A DNA stretch of 8,807 nt from an uncultured Eubacteriales bacterium (GTDB lineage: Bacteria; Bacillota; Clostridia; Oscillospirales; Oscillospiraceae), in assembly GCA_900550705.1 (NCBI GenBank), contig URTG01000067.1:1-8807 (forward strand), written 5' to 3'. Below are positions 1 through 6,319 of this stretch, piece after piece; position 1 is the stretch's first letter, and each line of letters starts with the position of its first letter. The notes below the pieces were generated by a model, which was not told the origin of the DNA, ran no database searches, and saw nothing but the letters and a program-made list of their open reading frames with translations. The translations under genes were made by a program, and so were the position numbers.

Positions 1-33
1 CGAACCCTTTGGCCGGAGCGACTTTTCGACAGC

Positions 34-68
34 TTTACCGGGACGAACAAGCCGTCCGCCCCGGTAAA
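34..68 (-). terminator. Hairpin just after coaX, possible weak terminator
   Basis: The arms TTTACCGGG (34-42) and CCCGGTAAA (60-68) are exact reverse complements. A second short pairing, ACG (43-45) with CGT (53-55), lies inside them with unpaired bases on one side. The structure begins one base beyond the coaX stop codon, read on the minus strand. No T-run follows the stem in either direction, so a classical intrinsic terminator is not proven. It could instead protect the 3' end of the transcript, or serve both coaX and a convergent gene outside the window. Confidence 0.45.
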
Positions 69-69
69 A

Positions 70-858
70 TTAAGCTTCCGCTTTTTTCTTTTCCGAGAGA
101 TTCTTCTTATACAGGATGTTCAGACCCTTCAGCAGCAGGTCCTTTTCCAGCTTGATTTCCCGATGACACAGGGGGACGATGAACTGGGCCATGCCGCCGG
201 TGGCGACTACGGTGGCCTTCGCGCCCAGCTCCTCCTCCAGGCGGTCCAGCATTCCGTCCATCATGGCGGCGGTGCCGTACATGATGCCGCTCCGCATACA
301 GTCGATGGTGTTCTTTCCGATGACCTTTTTGGGCCGGTCCAGACGAATGCCGGGCAGCTGGGCGGTGCGGGAGGTGAGGGCGTCCAGAGAGATGCGGACG
401 CCGGGGATGATGCAGCCGCCCAGATAGCTGTTCCCATCGCCCACTACCTCCAGGGTGGTGGCGGTGCCCATGTCCATCAGGATGAGGGGGGGCTTATACT
501 CCGCCAGGGCGGCCACGGCCACCACGATCCGGTCGCTGCCCACCTGAGAGGGGGTGTCCATCTGGATGTTCAGCCCTGTCTTGATGCCGGGGCCCACCAC
601 CATGGGGGCCTTGCCGATGACCTTGATCACGCCGGTGCGGACCGAGTTGAACACCGGGGGCACCACCGAGGAGATGATGCAGCCCTCAATGTCGCTGGGC
701 TTGACGTCGAACAGGGAGAGGATGTTTTTGATCTCTACGCCGTATTGGTCCGACGTTTTGATGTGGTCGGTGGCGATCCGGGCCTCAAAGGCGATCTGGT
801 CGTCTTTGATTCCGCCGATCACGATGTTGGTGTTGCCAATGTCAATGGCAAGGAGCAT
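70..858 (-). CDS. coaX: Type III pantothenate kinase
   Basis: This 262-residue enzyme phosphorylates pantothenate to 4'-phosphopantothenate with ATP in the cytosol, the first committed step of coenzyme A synthesis. It has the acetate/sugar kinase (ASKHA) fold signatures of CoaX: the N-terminal phosphate-binding DIGNTNIVIGG (residues 6-16), VGSDR (106-110) with the conserved Asp109, DMGTATTLEVV (129-139), GGCIIPG (147-153) and TAQLPGIRL near residue 165. Length matches the family (about 255-260). The ATG is supported by GAGGTGAA placed as at neighbouring genes. The stop is TAA. It lies 31 bases after the ECF S-component gene on the same strand and is probably cotranscribed with it. Type III kinases are known to be insensitive to CoA feedback, so control would have to act through expression or uptake; that last point is inference. 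No PanK type I or II gene is seen here. Confidence 0.96.
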   Translation of the reverse strand: MLLAIDIGNTNIVIGGIKDDQIAFEARIATDHIKTSDQYGVEIKNILSLFDVKPSDIEGCIISSVVPPVFNSVRTGVIKVIGKAPMVVGPGIKTGLNIQMDTPSQVGSDRIVVAVAALAEYKPPLILMDMGTATTLEVVGDGNSYLGGCIIPGVRISLDALTSRTAQLPGIRLDRPKKVIGKNTIDCMRSGIMYGTAAMMDGMLDRLEEELGAKATVVATGGMAQFIVPLCHREIKLEKDLLLKGLNILYKKNLSEKKKAEA

Positions 859-889
859 AAGCCTTCACCTCGGGGGGATGTAGAATGAG

Positions 890-1543
890 TTATTTCGCAG
901 TGTCCACGGCGCTCTGGCCCATGGGCAGCCGGGCTACCACCTGGATCAGCACCTTGCCGATGGCGGTGACCAGCACCAGGGCGGCGACGGCCTCCATAAT
1001 GCTGGAGCCGGTGATCACCGCCATGACCAGGCCGAACACGGCCTCAATGCCCACGCCCATGGCCTTGGCGTACTCGGGCCGCAGCAGAAAATAGATGCTG
1101 CCCATGACGCACACGGTGTTGGTCCAGGCGCCGATAAAGCCCACGATGGGCAGGGCGGCCAGGTCGGGCAGGTTCAGCTTCTTCAGTCCGATCCACAGCC
1201 AGCCGGACACCAGACCGATCATGGCACGGCAGCCCACAGCGACCCACAGGGCCTTCAGCGCGCCGGCCAGAGAGGTGCTCAGGAAGGGGGAGAAGGCGAA
1301 GGACAGCAGCGCCGGAGCGATGGTGTTGTTGATCATGGAGCAGATACCGAACACACAGCCCAGAATGGTGCCCGCCATGGGACCCAGCAGGATCGCGCCC
1401 AGGATCACCGGGATGTGGGTGGTGGTGGCCTTGATGATGGGCAGCTGGATCATGCCCAGGGGGGTGTTTGCCAACAGGACCACAACGGCGGCCATCATGG
1501 CAACGCCCACCATCCAGTGGGTGTCGTGCTTGCGAGTTTTCAT
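890..1543 (-). CDS. ECF transporter S component, probably for pantothenate (PanT-like)
   Basis: This 217-residue, very hydrophobic protein has about six membrane segments, roughly at residues 10-31, 45-67, 75-95, 97-118, 128-153 and 163-205. It carries the signature of vitamin-specific ECF S components, with HIPVILGAILLGPMAGTILG (43-62) followed by a short INN turn (71-73) and SFAFSPF (81-87). S components bind the vitamin and work with a shared EcfA-EcfA'-EcfT energising module, which is not encoded here and presumably lies elsewhere (group II ECF arrangement). Pantothenate as substrate is inferred from position: coaX follows directly and coaBC is divergent. The start is supported by an AGGAGG nine bases upstream. 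Another vitamin precursor is possible, since S-component sequence alone seldom fixes substrate. Confidence 0.87.
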   Translation of the reverse strand: MKTRKHDTHWMVGVAMMAAVVVLLANTPLGMIQLPIIKATTTHIPVILGAILLGPMAGTILGCVFGICSMINNTIAPALLSFAFSPFLSTSLAGALKALWVAVGCRAMIGLVSGWLWIGLKKLNLPDLAALPIVGFIGAWTNTVCVMGSIYFLLRPEYAKAMGVGIEAVFGLVMAVITGSSIMEAVAALVLVTAIGKVLIQVVARLPMGQSAVDTAK

Positions 1544-1558
1544 ATTCGATTACCTCCT

Positions 1559-1589
1559 GCTGCCGCTCCTCTCTTACGGAGGATGCAGC
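1559..1589 (-). other. Leader hairpin abutting the S-component ribosome binding site
   Basis: On the minus-strand transcript GCTGC (1585-1589) pairs with GCAGC (1559-1563), and inside it CTCC (1578-1581) pairs with GGAG (1566-1569), separated by a small asymmetric internal loop and an eight-base terminal loop. The base of the hairpin touches the AGGAGG (1553-1558) that serves the S-component gene. The inner CTCC is complementary to GGAGG-type sequence, so it could also pair with the true ribosome binding site. No known riboswitch class was recognised. A regulatory role is inference. Confidence 0.3.
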
Positions 1590-1631
1590 GCATTATTTTT
1601 GTCAAACTGCCTTCCGCATTTTGACCGACTT

Positions 1632-1660
1632 ATTATACAGGAAGAAATCGGAATGTGCAA
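1632..1660 (-). promoter_or_regulatory. Candidate sigma-A promoter for the S component-coaX unit
   Basis: Read on the minus strand, a perfect TATAAT (1632-1637) is preceded by a weaker -35: TTGCAC (1655-1660) at 17 bases or TGCACA (1654-1659) at 16 bases. Transcription would start near 1625, giving a leader of about 82 bases before the ATG. The ten bases TGTATAATAA are identical to those at the divergent coaBC promoter. Confidence 0.55.
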
Positions 1661-1705
1661 TGCCGAATTTTGCAGTGCTTCTGCGCTATCGTCCCTTCCC
1701 GGGGG

Positions 1706-1734
1706 TTTACAGAAGGAGCGGAAGTTTGTATAAT
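1706..1734 (+). promoter_or_regulatory. Sigma-A promoter for coaBC
   Basis: TTTACA (1706-1711, five of six consensus bases) is separated by 17 bases from a perfect TATAAT (1729-1734). Transcription would start near 1741 and leave a leader of about 49 bases before the coaBC ATG. It lies in an AT-richer gap of 246 bases between divergent genes. The two -35 boxes are back to back, about 45 bases apart, so one regulator bound between them could affect both units. Confidence 0.78.
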
Positions 1735-1789
1735 AAACAACAAGAATCGTGCCGTTGCGGCAAAGCGGCAAACAGGAAGGAATACGGAT

Positions 1790-2986
1790 ATGTTAAAGGG
1801 AAAGACCGTTGTATTAGGGATCACCGGAGGCATCGCCGCCTATAAGGCCGCGTATCTGGCCTCCGCACTGGTCAAGCTCCGTGCCTCGGTGGAGGTCATT
1901 ATGACGGAGCACGCCACCAAGTTTATCGCCCCCCTGACCTTTGAGCAGCTCACCGGGCACCGCACCATGGTCGATACCTTCGACCGGAATTTCAGCCATC
2001 AGGTGGAGCACATCGCCCTGGCGGACCGGGCGGACCTGGTGATGGTGGCCCCGGCCACGGCCAACGTGTGCGCCAAGCTGGCCCACGGCCTGGCGGATGA
2101 TATGCTCACCACCACCATTCTGGCCTGCACCTGCCCCAAGCTCATCGCCCCGGCCATGAATACCAAAATGTTTGAAAACCCGGTGACCCAGGACAATCTG
2201 GACACGCTCCGGCGCTATGGCTGGACGGTCATCGCCCCGGCCTCCGGCCGCCTGGCCTGCGGCGCGGTGGGGGCGGGCAAGCTGCCCGAGCCCCAGGAGC
2301 TGCTGCAATATATCCTGAAGGAGATCGCCCTGCCCCATGACCTGGCGGGGAAGAAGGTGCTGGTCACCGCCGGCCCCACCCAGGAGGCCCTGGACCCGGT
2401 GCGCTACCTGACCAACCACTCCACCGGAAAGATGGGCTACGCCCTGGCCAAGATGGCCATGCTCCGGGGGGCGGAGGTCACGCTCGTCTCCGGCCCCACC
2501 GCCCTGGAGCCGCCGCCCTTTGTGAACGTGGTGAGCATCCGCTCCGCCCAGGAGATGTTCGACGCCGTGGCCGCCCACAGCCAGGCCAGCGACCTTATCT
2601 TCAAGGCCGCTGCCGTGGCCGACTACACCCCGGCGGATTACAGCGACGACAAGATGAAAAAAAAGGACGGCGACCTGGCCATCCCCCTGAAGCGCACCCA
2701 GGATATCCTGAAGTATCTGGGGGAGCACCGCCGCCCCGGCCAGGTGATCTGCGGCTTTTCCATGGAGACCCGGGACATGGTGGCAAACAGCCGGGCCAAG
2801 CTGGAGAAAAAGAAGGTAGACATGATCTGCGCCAACAATCTGAAGGTGGCGGGCGCCGGCTTCGGCGTGGACACCAACATCCTTACCGTCATTACCAAGG
2901 ACAAGACCGAGGAGCTGCCCCTGCTGTCCAAGGAGGAGGCATCCCTCCGTATTCTGGACCTGGCGCTGGAGCAGAACGGCCGCTGA
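1790..2986 (+). CDS. coaBC: Bifunctional phosphopantothenoylcysteine decarboxylase / phosphopantothenate-cysteine ligase
   Basis: This 398-residue fusion carries out two steps of CoA synthesis: ligation of cysteine to 4'-phosphopantothenate (CoaB, C-terminal half) and FMN-dependent decarboxylation to 4'-phosphopantetheine (CoaC, N-terminal half). CoaC shows GGIAAYK (13-19), catalytic His74 in VEHIALAD, PATANV (88-93), PAMNTKMF (121-128) with Asn124, and SGRLACGAVGAGKLP (152-166) with Cys157. CoaB begins near 188 with KKVLVTAGPTQE, then RYLTNHSTGKMGYALA (205-220) with Asn209, AAAVADY (273-279) and the substrate-binding Lys cluster KMKKKDG (288-294). All key residues known from E. coli Dfp are present. 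The frame stays open 45 codons upstream, but the chosen ATG has AGGAAGG nine bases before it and lies downstream of the promoter. It is divergent from the S component and coaX, and nth follows 16 bases later. Confidence 0.97.
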   Translation: MLKGKTVVLGITGGIAAYKAAYLASALVKLRASVEVIMTEHATKFIAPLTFEQLTGHRTMVDTFDRNFSHQVEHIALADRADLVMVAPATANVCAKLAHGLADDMLTTTILACTCPKLIAPAMNTKMFENPVTQDNLDTLRRYGWTVIAPASGRLACGAVGAGKLPEPQELLQYILKEIALPHDLAGKKVLVTAGPTQEALDPVRYLTNHSTGKMGYALAKMAMLRGAEVTLVSGPTALEPPPFVNVVSIRSAQEMFDAVAAHSQASDLIFKAAAVADYTPADYSDDKMKKKDGDLAIPLKRTQDILKYLGEHRRPGQVICGFSMETRDMVANSRAKLEKKKVDMICANNLKVAGAGFGVDTNILTVITKDKTEELPLLSKEEASLRILDLALEQNGR

Positions 2987-3002
2987 GCGGGGGGAGACTG
3001 CC

Positions 3003-3650
3003 ATGGGAAGAAAAAAGAAGGCCGATGTGCTGGCCATCATCGAGGAGCTGAAACGGCTGTATCCGGAGGGGATCTGTTCCCTGGACTACGAAAAGCCCTA
3101 TGAGCTGCTGTTTTCCGTCCGCCTGGCCGCCCAGTGTACCGACGAGCGGGTGAACAAGGTCACCCCGGCCCTGTTTGCCCGGTTCCCCACCCTGGAGGCC
3201 CTGGCGGCGGCGGAGATCGGCCAGGTGGAGGAGCTGGTCCGCTCCACCGGCTTCTTCCGGGCCAAGGCCCGGGACATTGTACTCTCCGCCCAGATGCTCC
3301 TGCGGGACTACGGCGGCAGGGTGCCGGATACCATGGAGGACCTGCTCCGTCTGCCCGGCGTGGGGCGGAAGACGGCCAACCTCATCCTGGGGGACGTCTA
3401 CCACGTCCCCGGTGTGGTGGTGGCAGACACCCACTGCATCCGCATTGCCGGTCTGCTGGGTCTGACCGACGGCACCAAGGACCCGGCCAAGGTGGAGACC
3501 CAGCTCCGGGCGATTTTGCCCCCGGAGGAGTCCAACGACTTCTGCCACCGCATGGTCCTCCACGGCCGGGCGGTGTGCATCGCCCGGCGGCCCCAGTGCG
3601 GCGGATGCACCCTGCGCCCCTGGTGCGACTACTTTACGAAAAACGGATGA
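3003..3650 (+). CDS. nth: Endonuclease III, base-excision repair DNA glycosylase / AP lyase
   Basis: This 215-residue enzyme removes oxidised pyrimidines from DNA and cleaves the abasic site. The helix-hairpin-helix LPGVGRKTANLILGD (117-131) carries the catalytic Lys123, and VVADTHCIRIAGLLGL (139-154) carries the catalytic Asp142. The C-terminal 4Fe-4S cluster is complete: Cys192, Cys199, Cys202 and Cys208 in the spacing C-X6-C-X2-C-X5-C. Length is typical. The ATG follows a G-rich site ending GGGAG six bases upstream. It starts 16 bases after the coaBC stop with no promoter visible between, so it is likely translated from the coaBC transcript. That pairing probably reflects convenience rather than shared function. 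A long hairpin begins 33 bases after its stop. Confidence 0.96.
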   Translation: MGRKKKADVLAIIEELKRLYPEGICSLDYEKPYELLFSVRLAAQCTDERVNKVTPALFARFPTLEALAAAEIGQVEELVRSTGFFRAKARDIVLSAQMLLRDYGGRVPDTMEDLLRLPGVGRKTANLILGDVYHVPGVVVADTHCIRIAGLLGLTDGTKDPAKVETQLRAILPPEESNDFCHRMVLHGRAVCIARRPQCGGCTLRPWCDYFTKNG

Positions 3651-3682
3651 TTTTCCGGCCGCTGAGTCTCCTCGGCGGGCCT

Positions 3683-3725
3683 CAGCTTGTCGAAGAAGCG
3701 GCGAAGCCACTTTTTCGACAAGCTG
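3683..3725. repeat. Long intergenic hairpin between nth and yqfC
   Basis: The left arm CAGCTTGTCGAAGAAG (3683-3698) pairs with CTTTTTCGACAAGCTG (3710-3725) over 16 positions with a single G-T wobble. Inside it GGC (3700-3702) and GCC (3706-3708) add three more pairs around a GAA loop. The only mismatch is C3699 against A3709. No T-run follows directly; the nearest (TGTTTT) begins about eight bases on. It may end nth transcription imperfectly, process the RNA, or belong to a dispersed palindromic repeat. A degenerate copy of the right arm may lie near position 20-34 of the window. Confidence 0.7.
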
Positions 3726-3779
3726 GGCTTGGACTGTTTTCCCTCCCCGCCGCATAGGAATGGGGGAGAGGTGATGGTT

Positions 3780-4061
3780 ATGGAACGGGAGCGCGAACGC
3801 CCCAGCCTCATGGAGAAGACGGCGGAGCTGCTGGACCTTCCGGCAGACATTCTGGCGGGAGTGCCCCGGCTGGAGCTGGTGGGGGACGGGGAGCTGCGGC
3901 TGGAGAATCACCAGGGGATTCTGGCCTATGGCCGGGAGGAAATTCATATCAGCGGCGGCCGCTTTCTCATTCAGATCCGCGGGGAGGGCCTGGAGCTGCG
4001 GGCCATGACCGGCTTGGAGCTGCTGATCACCGGGACCATCCGGCAGATCAGCCTGGTCTAG
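3780..4061 (+). CDS. yqfC: Sporulation protein YqfC
   Basis: This 93-residue protein belongs to the YqfC family, found in endospore formers. In Bacillus subtilis it is expressed in the mother cell under sigma-E; its biochemical role is not established. Recognised by LPADILAGVPRLELVG (20-35), LENHQGILAY (41-50) and the C-terminal LELLITGTIRQISLV (79-93), and by its place directly before yqfD. Length fits the family (about 90-100). Starts at GTG 3771 and ATG 3774 are in frame, but ATG 3780 is preferred because GAGGTGAT (3768-3775), eight bases complementary to the 16S rRNA tail, sits at the same distance as in neighbouring genes. An upstream TTG inside the hairpin at 3683-3725 is unlikely. No convincing sigma-E promoter was found before it. 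Confidence 0.88.
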   Translation: MERERERPSLMEKTAELLDLPADILAGVPRLELVGDGELRLENHQGILAYGREEIHISGGRFLIQIRGEGLELRAMTGLELLITGTIRQISLV

Positions 4062-4070
4062 GAGGACGGC

Positions 4071-5288
4071 ATGAAGCGGCTGTTCAACTTTCTCCGGGGC
4101 ATGGCCACGGTGGTGGCGTCCGGGCCCTTTCCGGAGCGGTTTCTCAACCTGTGCGCCCAGGAGCGCATCGACTTCTGGGCCGTGGCCTGGCTGGACGGAC
4201 ACACCCTGCGCCTCACCCTCCGGGCGCAGACCCTGACCCGGGCGGAGGAGCTGGCCCGCCGGGCGGGCTGCGCGTTCCGGGTGGAGGGGCGGCAGGGGCT
4301 GGCCGTGCAGCTGAGCCGGTTCCGGCGGCGATACGGCTTTCTGGCGGGGCTGAGCCTGTCTCTGTGTGCGGTGGCGGTGCTGTCTCAATTTGTGCTGACC
4401 ATCCAGGTGACTGGGAATGAGCGGGTGTCCACGGCGGTGATCCGGAACCAGCTGCGGCAGCTGGGGGTGCGCCCCGGGGTGTACGGCCCCGGCCTGGACC
4501 GGAAGCAGCTGGCCCAGCAGGCCCTGCTGGGGCTGGAGGACCTGGCGTGGATGGGACTCAACCTCCACGGCACCCGGTTGGAGGTCATCGTGCGGGAGAC
4601 CATCGAGCCACCGGAGGGCATTGACGAGACAGGCTACTTCGACGTGGTGGCCGAGGCCGACGGCGTGGTGACCCATGTGGAGGCGGAGCTGGGGGACGCC
4701 GCCGTCCGGGAGGGGGACACGGTGGCGGCGGGCGACGTGCTGATCTCCGGCCTGGTGACCATGGCCCCGCCGCCGTACAGCGACGCGCCCACCCTCTATT
4801 ACGAGACCCACGCCCGGGGGCGGATCTGGGCCAGGACCTGGCGCACCCTGGAGAGCGTCACCCCCTTGACGGTCCAGGAAAAGGTCTCCACCGGGGCGGA
4901 GAGGACGACATGGTATCTGGAGCTTTTGGGGCGGCCCTTCAAAATTTTTGGAAAGAGTAGCATTTCCCCTGCATTGTGTGATAAAATGGTCACAAGAATG
5001 GATGGGGACCCCTTCCCGGCGGCACTGCTCCGGGAGACCCGGCGGGCCTATACCCTCCGGCCTGCGGAGGTGGACCTGTCCGCCGCCCAGAAGCTGCTGG
5101 AGGAGCAGCTGCGCCTGCGCCTGGAGCAGTACATCGGCAGCGACGGCCAGGTAGAGACCACCCGCTATACCGCCCGGGTGGAGAACGGCCTGCTGCGCGT
5201 GACCCTGCTGGCCCAGTGCCGGGAGGAGATCGGCCGGGAGGTCCCCGGCACCCCCCGGCCCGAGACGGCCGGGGCGGAGAATCCGTAA
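4071..5288 (+). CDS. yqfD: Sporulation membrane protein YqfD
   Basis: This 405-residue protein is the YqfD family partner of YqfC, mother-cell expressed during sporulation in Bacillus. A cytoplasmic N-terminal part (1-85), ending in a basic run SRFRRRYG (82-89), precedes one membrane segment (about 89-111). The outer region starts with TIQVTGNERVSTAVIRNQL (110-128), which resembles a POTRA/FtsQ-type domain. Next comes ADGVVTHVEAELGDAAVREG (196-215), continuing DTVAAGDVLISG, a pattern like barrel-sandwich (lipoyl-like) hairpins. The C-terminus (about 335-400) is charged with a Pro-rich tail. Length is close to the family norm. The start follows GGAGG, which overlaps the yqfC stop region, only nine bases after that stop, so the two genes are probably translationally coupled. 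The domain resemblances are my reading of the sequence. An AT-rich patch lies at 4938-5000. Confidence 0.92.
   Translation: MKRLFNFLRGMATVVASGPFPERFLNLCAQERIDFWAVAWLDGHTLRLTLRAQTLTRAEELARRAGCAFRVEGRQGLAVQLSRFRRRYGFLAGLSLSLCAVAVLSQFVLTIQVTGNERVSTAVIRNQLRQLGVRPGVYGPGLDRKQLAQQALLGLEDLAWMGLNLHGTRLEVIVRETIEPPEGIDETGYFDVVAEADGVVTHVEAELGDAAVREGDTVAAGDVLISGLVTMAPPPYSDAPTLYYETHARGRIWARTWRTLESVTPLTVQEKVSTGAERTTWYLELLGRPFKIFGKSSISPALCDKMVTRMDGDPFPAALLRETRRAYTLRPAEVDLSAAQKLLEEQLRLRLEQYIGSDGQVETTRYTARVENGLLRVTLLAQCREEIGREVPGTPRPETAGAENP
4979..4987 (+). promoter_or_regulatory. Possible internal promoter (extended -10) inside yqfD
   Basis: TGATAAAAT (4979-4987) fits the extended -10 form TGnTATAAT with one mismatch. 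It sits in a markedly AT-rich patch of about 60 bases inside an otherwise GC-rich gene. No good -35 is found 16-18 bases upstream, though extended -10 promoters can do without one. It points toward phoH, about 320 bases downstream. It may equally be chance from the codons for conserved residues. Confidence 0.25.
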
Positions 5289-5308
5289 CACACAGGAGAA
5301 CAGAAGTT

Positions 5309-6295
5309 ATGACAGAGCAAAGCATTAGTTTAGAACGTCTGGAGGAGACCATCAGCCTGTTCGGCTCCTTCGACGAGAACATTCGCCTCATCGAGCACGA
5401 GCTGGGGGTGGCGGTGGTCAGCCGCGACTCCGCCCTGAAGGTGTCCGGCGAGGACCCGGAGGCCGTGATGCTGGCCGTCCGGGTGATCGATGATCTGATG
5501 AGCCTGGCCGCCCGGGGGGAGGCCATCCACGAGCAGAACGTGCGCTATGTGATCCAGCTGGTCCGGGAGGGCAAGGAGAACCAGATCCAGCAGCTGGCCG
5601 GCGACGTGCTGTGCATCACCGCCAAGGGCAAGCCCATCAAGGCCAAGACCCTGGGCCAGAAGAAGTATGTAGAGGCCATCCGGGACCATGTGGTCACCCT
5701 GGGCATCGGCCCCGCCGGTACGGGCAAGACCTATCTGGCGGTGGCGGCGGCGGTGGCCGCCTTCCGGGCCAAGGAGGTCAACCGCATTATCCTCACCCGG
5801 CCCGCCGTGGAGGCGGGGGAGCGGCTGGGCTTTCTGCCCGGCGACCTGCAATCCAAGGTAGACCCCTATCTCCGCCCCCTGTACGACGCCCTGTTTGAAA
5901 TGCTGGGACCCGAGACCTATCAGAAGTATCTGGAGCGGGGGAACATCGAGGTCGCCCCCCTGGCCTATATGCGCGGCCGGACGCTGGACGACTCCTTCAT
6001 CATCCTGGACGAGGCCCAGAACACCAGCCGGGAGCAGATGAAGATGTTCCTCACCCGCCTGGGCTTCGGCTCCAAGATCGTCATCACCGGCGACATCACC
6101 CAGATCGACCTGCCCGGGGACAAGGTCTCCGGCCTGCGGGAGGCCATGCGGGTGCTGAAGGGCGTGGACGACATCGCCATTCTGCGTCTTACCGAGTCGG
6201 ACGTGGTCCGGCACGCCCTGGTGCAGAAGATCATCAAGGCCTATGAGGTGGACGAGGAGAAGCGGAATCCCCAGAAGCGGGACAAGAAAAACTGA
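5309..6295 (+). CDS. phoH: PhoH-like ATPase (PhoH / YbeZ family)
   Basis: This 328-residue protein is a cytosolic P-loop NTPase of the PhoH/PhoL (YbeZ) family, linked in other bacteria to RNA metabolism together with YbeY. Residues 1-100 form the N-terminal domain typical of the long form. The ATPase core follows, with Walker A GPAGTGKT (134-141), TRPAVEAGERLGFLPGD (163-179), Walker B FIILDEAQN (230-238) and the sensor-like ITGDITQIDLP (259-269). The C-terminal tail is short and basic. Length fits the family. An in-frame start 31 codons upstream overlaps yqfD; ATG 5309 is preferred because of AGGAG (5294-5298) and the family N-terminus. It lies 20 bases after yqfD, the usual order in spore formers, but no ybeY follows within the window. 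Confidence 0.95.
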   Translation: MTEQSISLERLEETISLFGSFDENIRLIEHELGVAVVSRDSALKVSGEDPEAVMLAVRVIDDLMSLAARGEAIHEQNVRYVIQLVREGKENQIQQLAGDVLCITAKGKPIKAKTLGQKKYVEAIRDHVVTLGIGPAGTGKTYLAVAAAVAAFRAKEVNRIILTRPAVEAGERLGFLPGDLQSKVDPYLRPLYDALFEMLGPETYQKYLERGNIEVAPLAYMRGRTLDDSFIILDEAQNTSREQMKMFLTRLGFGSKIVITGDITQIDLPGDKVSGLREAMRVLKGVDDIAILRLTESDVVRHALVQKIIKAYEVDEEKRNPQKRDKKN

Positions 6296-6319
6296 GCGAA
6301 TTGCTAGGAGTATACCAGT

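Noticed and set aside
163..888. Plus-strand frames opposite coaX
   Set aside because: They are antisense to a well-supported kinase gene and have His/Gly-rich shadow composition.
1600..1626. A second minus-strand promoter with TTGACA (1600-1605)
   Set aside because: The -35 is perfect, but nothing like a -10 lies 16-18 bases downstream; the TATAAT at 1632-1637 is the better candidate.
1814..3040. A 408-codon minus-strand frame opposite coaBC
   Set aside because: coaBC on the other strand carries all catalytic motifs; this frame shows only Gly/His/Gln-rich shadow composition.
3750..3761. CATAGGAAT as a sigma-E -10 element for yqfC
   Set aside because: Only the first four bases fit, there is no matching -35, and transcription would start too close to the ATG.
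3687..3779. Extended yqfC reading frame starting at TTG 3687
   Set aside because: The start lies inside the intergenic hairpin, lacks a ribosome binding site, and the extra residues do not fit the family.
2892..5291. A 799-codon open frame on the minus strand
   Set aside because: It lies antisense to nth, yqfC and yqfD, each of which has clear family motifs. Its translation is rich in Gly, His, Gln, Pro and Arg with no domain pattern, as expected opposite GC-rich genes.
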